A stretch of DNA of 64,000 nt from NCBI GenBank assembly GCA_017893485.1, contig CM030362.1:182054175-182118174 (forward strand). The letters run 5' to 3'. This DNA comes from Hemerocallis citrina (Eukaryota; Streptophyta; Magnoliopsida; Asparagales; Asphodelaceae). A model generated the notes under the pieces. It was not told where the DNA came from. It ran no database searches and saw nothing but the letters and a program-made list of their open reading frames with translations. Positions 55,977-64,000 of this stretch are shown in pieces; position 1 is the stretch's first letter, and the number at the start of each line of letters is the position of its first letter. A program made the position numbers and the translations under genes.

Positions 55977-56553
55977 TGATATGGATAAAAATGGGATTAA
56001 ATTGGGATCTTCAAATCGGGCATGGATCTTAAAGCTTACAGGGAAAAATGGTAATTTCACCTACGAACGGGTCCAAAATGGAAAACGAGTCTCTTCTTCA
56101 GGGCCCAACAACCCATAAACGGATCTAAACTATTGGAGATGGGTTCCAACCCATTGTAGGCCAGTTCAGAAGGATAGGGAGGAACCCAGATTCGTCCTCA
56201 TCCCTAAGAGGTGGTTTTAACCACTTCTATCTATTCACACCGGGAAGTAGACATTTGATCTTATCTCGAAACGGATCCCTATGGCAACTATAAATACCCC
56301 CCACCCCCTTACCATTACACGGTGATGAATCTTTGCATACCAAAAGCTCTTATTTAAATCTTCCTGATTACTGAAAAAAGCGTATGAGGGTTCGTCGTCG
56401 GGATCCATCCCGGTGTATTGAACTTCGTGCAGGTTCGCACCAGTGGCAAGGAACGAGTCAACACGTAGAAGAAGTCAGCAGGTTCGCTCTTGTTGTTTTC
56501 CTAAGAACTCACAAATTCATCTGTTTACTCCCACACCAGAATCAGCAGCAACA
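55977..56553 (+). repeat. 3' LTR of element C
   Basis: 577 bp, TGATATGG...AGCAGCAACA, followed by AAAAT (56554-56558), the TSD partner of AACAT at 19205-19209. Confidence 0.93.
56289..56296 (+). promoter_or_regulatory. TATA box of the 3' LTR of C
   Basis: ACTATAAATACCCCCC. The 5' LTR copy is mutated to TTTAAATA. Confidence 0.7.
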
Positions 56554-57241
56554 AAAATTATGGGTTATTCATACCCTCATTATTCACATTTCTTCTTTAT
56601 CCACTTTCTTCATGTTTATTGATTATGAAGTATGCAACTTCTTGTAGGAACATTCCATAACAATTTATTAAATCAAATTTTTAGTAGACAATTTCTCGGT
56701 TAACAAACCAAGCCATTAACTTTAATAATATTCAACACTCTTTCAGTTTATAGAACTTTTTTCATGCTTTTCTATACTTCAAGTGTATTTCTTAATACAA
56801 AAGTTCTTTAAGACTTATCACCATTTCTTAATACCAAAATTTCTTTATGATTAATCACTAGATGTTCCTTATTTCCAATCTCATAATTATGCCTTGATTT
56901 TTATTATAAACCATCTCAACCATTTCCTTAATTCAATGGATTAATGTTCATGCTACGATCCACTCTTAAATATTTTTAATAATGTACATTTTCCTTTAAT
57001 TTGGAATTCAACTCATCTAATGCATTATTTAATATGAATATGACTTTTAAATTCTCAAAATATATCTTAGAATAGTGTGAAATTATTCCCAAGTGTTCTA
57101 ATAATCATCTAAAATATATCTAGGAATAGTGGTATCTTTGGTCTCATTTTCAAAATATATCTTAGAATAGTGTGAAATTTATCTATGAAGTTTCTTTTAA
57201 AACTTGAAAATCTCAATAATAATAAAAAAATGTAGACACCC

Positions 57242-57296
57242 GGATTCGAACCCAGGACCAACATCGACCCAAACCTCAGTCCAAACCAATGAGCCA
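57242..57296 (-). other. tRNA-like module 2 in LTR D
   Basis: The minus strand has TGGCTCATTGG (57286-57296, A box) and GGTTCGAATCC (57242-57252, exact B box), 33 bp apart, with GGTCCTG before the B box exactly as in module 2 of LTR B. Confidence 0.7.
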
Positions 57297-57394
57297 CTCG
57301 TCGACTGTGATTAAAACTCGTCTGAGTTGTTTTTGTAACCCAGAAACGCCATTTGGTTTATTTCCAAAAAATCACAAAAGGCCGAGTCTCCCAG

Positions 57395-57459
57395 TCTTTG
57401 AACCTGAGACCAAAGAGACCCCACACGTGCGACATGTGGCAGCGCCAACTACGCTGGCC
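57395..57459 (-). other. tRNA-like module 1 in LTR D (degenerate)
   Basis: The minus strand has GGCCAGCGTAGTTGG (57445-57459) and AGGTTCAAAGA (57395-57405), 40 bp apart, the same gap as module 1 of LTR B. The B box is mutated. Confidence 0.5.
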
Positions 57460-58137
57460 ACAAGTGCCAAGTGCTCAACTGATAGTATATGGGTTCAAAA
57501 TCTCTTAACTCAACTCTCGGTTTTCCTCTCCTTTTAAATTTGTTTGTCTATTTTGATTTCTATCGTTTTCCATCATAATTAATACTACTAAATTATATTT
57601 CTAAACTGCTAGAAATGCTTTTCCCTTAATTTTATCAATAGTGGCATGAAGTTGTTCACAAATTAAGTTAAATAGTAACTTTTAGAAATCTTACATTCAT
57701 GTGCTTAAATTTATAAAATTGACTACTCTTTATAACAAACTAGCATGAATATATATATTTCCCATTATTCTTAATTTATGAAAAATTTCACCTCTACATT
57801 AATTTGTAGTTCACCCTTAATTGTACATAAAACTTAAAAACTTTTTACACACATACAATTTGTATACATGATTTACTCATGGCATACTACCATACGCTTA
57901 ACATTATTATAACATGCCCTGAATAAAATTTTAATTTAACAACATAACAATTCTCTATAGAAAATTCCAATTAGCATGCATTGATTTCTCATATTTCTTC
58001 TACTACTAAAACTCTAGATATGAATACAACATGCATCATAACAAGTTTAGAAGTTAAAGAATTAATGCCAAACTTTCCATTTCAAACACAATTTATCTAA
58101 GCATTCATACTACAAACAACTAGAAAGTAAAAGAAAC

Positions 58138-58148
58138 ACCTACCTCTT
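58138..58148 (-). other. Splice-donor-like site in LTR D
   Basis: The minus strand reads AAAGAG/GTAGGTGTTTC, with the intron starting at base 58143, about 170 bp after the TATA box. Confidence 0.4.
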
Positions 58149-58315
58149 TCTTGATGCAAATAGTAGGTAGAAGTCCTTGAAAAATGTTCTGAAGCTCCCA
58201 AGCACCAAAATCCTGGCCTTCTCCTCCTCTAGCAATGAAAACGGAAACCGCTCTTCTATCTTCTCTTTTAATTTTGATGCTTAGTTTGTGTGTTGTTCAT
58301 GTTAAAGGAGGGGGC

Positions 58316-58323
58316 TATTTATA
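58316..58323 (-). promoter_or_regulatory. TATA box of LTR D
   Basis: The minus strand reads CCTATAAATAGCCCCC. Confidence 0.75.
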
Positions 58324-58781
58324 GGAGTATTGTGTGGTTGAGATGACTTCCACTACCCAAAATAACTTCCCAATTTCTCACACACACTCCCCACTCTCCC
58401 TCATTCTACACTTGGCCGGCCAACCTTCTTCATGTGCACAAACACGTACATGTGCACCCTATGTGCACACTCTTCTCATACAAATTAATTTTTATATTAA
58501 ATTATATGTAGGTGTGTGTTACATGACAAGTATAATAGATAAATGTTCATTTAAATGTAGAATTAATCATAGACCTCAATTTGTAATGAATCTTTAGTGG
58601 GCTTCAAAAGTGGACCTAGGCCTAATGGATTTAATTAAAAATAAAACATACATTTGTGACTAAAAAAAGAAGAAAATGTTCATGACTGCAGAAAAATTTT
58701 AGGAACCAAAGTGCACAAAATTTTACGTGCAATGCACGTGCAAAATATTAAAAATTAATTTTTATGGAATGTTACAAATGA

Positions 58782-60546
58782 TCGGTAAATAGTAGTCATT
58801 AGTGAATAATACAATAGTCGGTAACATGATCAACAGTTGATAATCAATGAATCAGTAATCATGATCAATATTCAGTAATCAGTAATCAGTATTTGTAATT
58901 TAGTATCAGTGTCAATATTCAGTATCAATCTTATGTCTATCAGTATTTTATTAGCTTATCTAATGCACGCAATCCTAGATCTCATACTATAGATTCAGGT
59001 GCATAACAATCAAGTAAACATTTTGACTTAAGTGGTGAATTCTATAGATTATGTTCTGGGGAAAAATATGTAAACAATATTTAGTATTCAGTATTCAGCA
59101 TTCAGTATTCAGTATTCAGTAGTCAGGATACTACAGTCAGTAATCCATCATCAGTAATCAGTAACAGTAACCAGTAACAGTAGGGAAACCACGAGCTCCC
59201 TTCCGAGTACAGTTACCTATATTGTTGACTACTAAGTCATACCCTTTATTACCCCAGCTTGTTATTCTTTTACTGTGATCAATCATTAACATGTAGTCGG
59301 TATAATCAGTGGAACAATTGTGATCAATCGTTGACATGCAGTCGTATAATCAGTGGAACGCTTGTGATCAATCGTTAACATGCAGTCGGTATAATCAGTG
59401 AAACAGTAGTATCAATAATTATGCAATACAAGAAATAGAGTCGTTATATCTATCTATTATGTCAGTTCAATTCATTAAATACAAAAAAAACCAATTTATA
59501 TACAAAAACATAATGATGCAGTTCTGGACAGTAGTACACCCACGTACAGAAATTCACTTTCTCGTTTCCACGGGAAAGCAAAACCGATTCTTTCAGAGAT
59601 TCTAGAAAGTAGACTCTCTGCCGGATCAAACGCATATTCACAAGACACATTCTAAGGACAGTAGCTATATGTATAAATTCATTCTTTACTGATTTCATGT
59701 ACAGACTTTATTCTGAAAAATTCAATGTTGCAATACTAAAACATTGATATCTCACAATCTTTAAATCAGATTGTGAAATCGTAAATTTTTCTGGATTATA
59801 CTCGAAGAGCTACGATTTTCTTGTATAAAGTTTTGAATTTCAGTATCGGGAGCTGTGTCAAATTCTTAGTATAATTCCAGGAAAACGACATGGCAAAACT
59901 TTCAAGTATTCGACAACATGATATGAAGTGTGTTAATGATTAAATATTTGAATCTATTATATGACACGATAGGGAAAACTATTATTCCGGCTCACCGATG
60001 GAATTCCCTGATATAGTAATCAGTAAAAAGAACTACTAGCGGGAGATCAAAGAAATACTTGAATATAATAATAAATTGAGTTCAAGAGATGTTGGCCTTT
60101 CGGGATAATTGTAAGCATGGTCAGAAGATGAAGTGACGACGAGCAAGCAATAGCAATAGCGAGCCACACAGAGACAATAATAACTGCAGCAAATGCAGCA
60201 AATGCAGCAACAGCGAGCAACTGCAGCACATTGTGACAGCAACGACGATGCAACAACAATGAGCAAGGTAGCAATAATGACAGTGAACAATGACGATGAT
60301 AACGCTGCAACAGCAAGCCTGACGATGAGAGTGAGGATACGGGATCAGAATTTGAGTAGAAGGCAGTAAGGGTAAGGAGTTTGGAGAATGTGAGGTGCTC
60401 GAGGATGGGGTGCAGCAAGGAAGATGGTTGGCAAGGTGGTGCTCGGGATTGGAGGAGTGAGATGAAGTGGAGTTGAGTTTTGGTTGGAAGAGAGCAGTTG
60501 GGGAGGAGGTGATGCTAGCTCGGGTGTGAGAGTAGGGAGGTTGAAG
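58782..60546 (-). repeat. LTR E2, right part (truncated by H)
   Basis: Resumes E2 after LTR D and carries the same landmarks as E1 (TCTAATGCACGCAATCC, GGGAAACCACGAGC, CTATATTGTTGACTACTA). Short repeats are of AGTATTCAGTA and CAGTAATCAGT type (58800-59180), followed by a three-fold GTGATCAATCGTTAACATG repeat (59274-59400) and a GC-richer leader (60050-60540). It ends where LTR H enters at 60547. Long open frames in the leader reflect CAG/CTG-rich composition. Confidence 0.82.
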
Positions 60547-62269
60547 TGTAATGACCCTGTTTTTTACGAATACGTCTTGTAAACAAACTAGATTCTACAA
60601 GCTATAAAGTTATATTTTTTGGTTAAGGAAATTATTTTTTTGCTAATAACCTACAATTATGCATATGAATGTGTATATAAACATATATACATACATGTGC
60701 ATGTTTTGAGTTGGACTTGTGAAGCCCAAATGAAACAAAACAACAAGGCAACACTTGAACAAAAAAAAAAGGGACAAGCCCATAGGAGGTCGGCCAAGAT
60801 TTGGAGGGAAAGGGAGGAAAATAAGAACTAGGGTTAGGGTTTCTTGGTGTTTGAATAAAAACATCATGATGTGTTTTTGTAAGACTCCATGACCACATCA
60901 TATCACCTCCCAAGCAAGCCAACCCCTTGCATGAGGTGATGTTTTCGTCTTCCCCATGCCTCTCAAATCCAGCCAAACCCCTCTCTCCCTCTCTTCTCTT
61001 TTTGTTTTAATCCAAATTTCATTCTCTGCACCCTAGTTACTGATTTGGAGTAAGAAGAAGAAGAAGAAGCCAAGGAGAAGGAGAACAAGGAGCCAACACA
61101 AAGAGGAGAAGCAAGGAGTTCTATAGGAGACAAGAAGGGGGACCTACAAGCAAAAGAACAAGCTACAAGCTAAGGTGGGTGTTTCTAATCTCTTGTTTTG
61201 TTTTTGGATGGTTGAATGGTGTTTCATGACTGAAAAAGTGACATGCATGGCCTAGGAATGAACTTTAACAACTCGTTTTGTGCTAAGTAGACTAAACCAG
61301 AAAATCCTGTTAAAAGACTGAATTTTTGTAGTCAGTCCGTAGCTCATTGCATGAACACCACTTGGAATTTTGATTTAAAATTTTTAGAGGATGATCATAT
61401 AGGTGTCGTACACCTTCAGTAATTTTTATGGATTTGTATGATTTTCTTGCTATTAAAATAAATTACGAACTTGCATGCTGGTCAGAATAGAAAGAAGCAG
61501 TTTTTATTGTTACTGTTGTGGAAAGAATGACTTGTATCTCACTACATACTTATGGGAATGATCTGAAATTTTATTATGTCAATTTTGTATGTATCTAAGA
61601 CCTAAGTTTCAAATTTCATGAGATCTGGACTACTATAGATATGTCAATAAAATCATACAAACTGAGCTAGATATTTTAGTAAACAGATCTGCTGTTGTTA
61701 CTGCCCTATTTTTGGATGATATTCGAAAGGACATAAATGGAAATCTACTTGTTAGAATCACTTGATTTTTCGACGTGTTGTAACATCATGTGTCAGGAAC
61801 TAGATTCTAAATTTCATGATGATCTAACACCGTTTACTATTTTAATCTGATTTTACCCCATGACTGTGTTGACATGATGTTCTGTTCTGAGATTCTGTAC
61901 ACTTGTTAAAGATGAGACCATAAGACTTTGTAAACGACCTTGTATGAAGGAACTTGAAACTAAGAAGTTTTAGTAGACACATAGACGTTTCTGGAATGAC
62001 AAATAAATCCTGATTTGGACAAGTATTCGATTTGATATGATTTTTACAAGTGACGACAGAAACACAGTAAATCTTAGAGCTTACTGTTTTGCACCATGAT
62101 CATTGAGATGAGTTTAAACTTGTATCTTGTTGACTTAGAGTTGTTGTTTGAGGTCAAGACTCATGTTATAGATGTGTATGTGGGTTAAGACTTAAGTTAT
62201 CTAAAAGTTTCTTGCTAAGAGTAGCCCATAGTTGCTTGTGGACCCCATCATAGACCACATTGTTCAATG
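60547..62269 (+). repeat. LTR H (chromovirus type), 5' part
   Basis: Starts TGTAATGACCCTG, the coding-sense start of this LTR class, after TGAAG (60542-60546, expected TSD). Contains a TATA-like GTATATAAAC near 60673, a purine-rich leader with (GAA)n at 61050-61080, and a donor-like CTAAG/GTGGGTG at 61175. No protein seen. It is cut by the LINE at 62270; the remainder is outside the window, so solo or full length is unknown. Confidence 0.7.
61171..61181 (+). other. Splice-donor-like site in LTR H
   Basis: CTAAG/GTGGGTGTTTC, with the intron starting at 61175; nearly the same sequence as in LTR G. Confidence 0.4.
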
Positions 62270-64000
62270 TTTTTTTTTGAGGTTAAAGGTGGAATAATGC
62301 CACCCTGTTTCATTAATAAGAAATTAATAAAACAACCCCAGCGTACCAGGGGAAATACAAAAGTAAAGTGCAGAAAATAAAACATAACCGCCCAACACTA
62401 CCCTGGAGGGTGGGTCTAACCACACATACAAAAGTACAACCAACGGTATAATAGATCGAAACAAAATACAAAATACAAAGTAGAGGTAGCTGCAGCCTGT
62501 GGATATCGAATTGTATCATGTTCCATGTGAGTATGAAGGTCTCCTACCCCTCAGTCCAGTGTCGGTCCAAACTCGACCTCCTCATTATCAAATTCCTCCA
62601 CCTGGAAGACTCTGGCAATCCTCCTTCTTGCTCCTGTGGCAGCAGCTGTGGCCCAAAAAAAAATAAGATGCATGATATGAGTAAGGTTACCAGAAATACT
62701 ATTACATGAAGCACAAAAATAGAAATTATTTCTGTCTAGCCATAACACCCAAGTAGTTGCCGCAATGGCTATATACCAAGCATCCTTCATTTCGTGGCGA
62801 ACTGAGGCAAATTTGCGGCCAACCTACAAATCATCGTATTCGCTGGGGTAGTCACATGTCCCTAAGGCCCGTAATACCTCTATCATAGTTGCCTTACTCC
62901 TTTGGCAGTGAATGAGAAGGTGATTCAGATTTTCTGTATGTATGTTACAGAATCCACAATTGGTCGCTATCTGGGTTGTCTTTTGGCAAGGTTCTCTCTG
63001 GTGAGGATTGCATTATTGAGCACTAACCAGTGGAAGACCCTGACTTTAAGGGGTGTTTTGGCTTTCCATAGCACCTGTGCCCAATTGGGTCTACATCCTC
63101 GATAGTGAATGGGATGATACAGAGACCTAACAGTGAAAGCTCCTTTGGTCTCTAGTCCCCAGCGCATCTAATTTGGGCCTTGAGCACACATCGCCCCATT
63201 CTGTGTAATGTGTGTTTGCAGTTCTTTCAGTCGCTGATGTAACCCTGGACTAAGAGATCCTCGAAAAGACGGTTTCCAATTGCCCCTCTTCCATGTTTCG
63301 GCCACAGATACATTCGGGCGAGTCGTTTTCTCATACAAATCTGGGAAAGTCTCCTCAAGGGCATGGACACCACACCATTTGTCCCACCAGAATCTGGTGG
63401 ACCGTCCATTACCAATAGTCGATGTAACTACTGAGTTGCAAGGCCCGCTTGCTTTGGTAATCCCTTTCCAGAAGCGAGAAACTCTAGACCCTACCCGGAA
63501 GCCTAAACTTCTCGTACCTTTCCCCCGAAGGTATGGTTGAATGAAGTCCTGCCATCCTTCCCAGCTGTGGTGGAAGACCTTCCTCCACCATTTTCCCAGT
63601 AGGGCAATGTTCATATCTCTTAAGTCGATGATGCCTAGCCCTCCATGTTTCTTCTTCATGCATGCAATACCCCACTTGATCAGGTGGTATCCCCCCTATT
63701 CGAGTCCACCCCTTTCCAGAGAAATCGCTTTCGGATTTGGTCAATCCTTTGGATTACCCATTTAGGCAGCTTAAAAAATGACATGTAGTAAATGGGCAGA
63801 TTAGACAACACCGAGTTGATAAGTACCACTCTGCCCCCGAAGGAAAGCAATTTTCCTTTCCATCCAGTCAATCTGTCCTCCATCCTGTCTATGATAGGTA
63901 GTCAGTCCATCTTAGTAAGCTTTCCTGGTCTGAGCAGGAGCCCTAAATATTTGATTGGAAACTTGTCTGTCATACAGTTTAGTATGGTAGCATGGTCCTG
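62270..64000 (-). mobile_element. L1-type LINE, 3' end (continues beyond the window)
   Basis: A T-run at 62270-62278 (poly(A) on the element strand) is followed by 270 bp of 3' untranslated sequence and an ORF2 C-terminus on the minus strand. The left junction falls inside LTR H. The 5' portion and the second TSD copy lie outside the window. Confidence 0.9.
62551..64000 (-). pseudogene. LINE ORF2 C-terminal region (RT thumb and zf-RVT)
   Basis: From the right edge on the minus strand: the post-catalytic region of non-LTR RT (FPIKYLGLLLRPGKLTK near 63950, MEDRLTGWKGKLLSFGGRVV, a KRFLWKG segment, KKKHGGLGIIDLRDMNIAL), NGRSTRFWWDKWCG, then the zinc-finger RVT domain (ETKGAFTVRSLY, WKAKTPLKVRVFHWLVL, CGFCN, LNHLLIHC). 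The C-terminus ends EEVEFGPTLD at 62551. At least three breaks occur: a frame change near 63670, a TAG at 63168 and a TAG near 62964. The polymerase active site and endonuclease would lie beyond 64000. Role: target-primed reverse transcription; this copy is inactive. Confidence 0.9.

Larger units (their letters stand above)
19210..56553 (+). mobile_element. Tat-lineage Ty3/gypsy element C, complete but carrying two nested elements
   Basis: LTRs are TGATATGG...AGCAGCAACA (578 and 577 bp) with TSDs AACAT/AAAAT in LTR D. Order on +: 5' LTR (split by copia S), PBS, gag, protease, RT, RNase H, archaeal-type RNase H, integrase (split by chromovirus A), antisense gene region, 17-unit tandem array, polypurine tract, 3' LTR. 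Dual RNase H, antisense open frames and a repeat-bearing 3' region are established traits of the Tat group. Excluding S and A, C is about 13.4 kb. Many in-frame stops; some fit C-to-T changes at CAG, CAA or TGG codons. Confidence 0.92.
56559..58776 (-). repeat. LTR D, right part
   Basis: Continues LTR D after element C. It is AT-rich, with two tRNA-like modules at 57242-57459 in the same relative place as in LTR B, a donor-like site at 58143, a TATA box at 58316, G-box-type palindromes near 58430 and 58720-58740, and the terminus GGAATGTTACA at 58776. Confidence 0.88.

Overview
The window looks like intergenic, repeat-packed DNA from a flowering plant with a large genome. The evidence is plant-type LTR retrotransposon lineages (Ty3/gypsy Tat and chromovirus, Ty1/copia SIRE-like) plus a plant L1-type LINE. 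I see no host protein-coding gene, rRNA or functional tRNA gene. Nearly every base can be assigned to a transposable element, and almost all coding regions carry stops or frameshifts. The species cannot be named from this sequence.

The layout is a set of nested insertions that target-site duplications (TSDs) let me take apart. The outermost element is F, a Tat-lineage gypsy element on + (1228-2968, 7422-9523, 16352-17663). It is hit by a solo LTR fragment G (1-1227), solo LTR E1 (2969-7421), solo LTR E3 (9524-16351, itself split by an inverted relative, E4, 12773-16271) and LTR E2 (17664-18142 and 58782-60546). E2 contains solo LTR D (18143-19209 and 56559-58776). D contains C, a second and better preserved Tat element (19210-56553, 577-578 bp LTRs, TSD AACAT/AAAAT). 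C's 5' LTR contains S, a complete SIRE-like copia (19446-29251, TSD AAGAG/AAGAT). C's integrase gene is split by A, a chromovirus of Tekay/Del type on the minus strand (34648-48767, perfect TSD CTCAG). A contains B, a deletion derivative of a related chromovirus (36288-40875). B is therefore six levels deep. The right edge holds another chromovirus-type LTR start, H (60547 on), cut by an L1-type LINE on the minus strand (62270-64000).

Estimated by eye, LTR divergence follows the nesting order: C most diverged, then S, then A.

The most interesting signals are four. (1) Two tRNA-like A-box/B-box modules about 154 bp apart sit in sense orientation inside the 3.3 kb LTRs of both B and D. (2) Every chromovirus-type LTR except E2 shows a splice-donor-like site in its leader, and element A has a splice acceptor abutting the gag ATG and a second acceptor in front of a 138-codon coiled-coil exon; this suggests a spliced leader that removes most of the long LTR. 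(3) C carries an antisense three-exon gene with recognisable introns in its 3' region, followed by a 17-unit tandem array made of two monomer types. (4) The palindrome AGTCGACT is strongly concentrated in the noncoding parts of the copia element.
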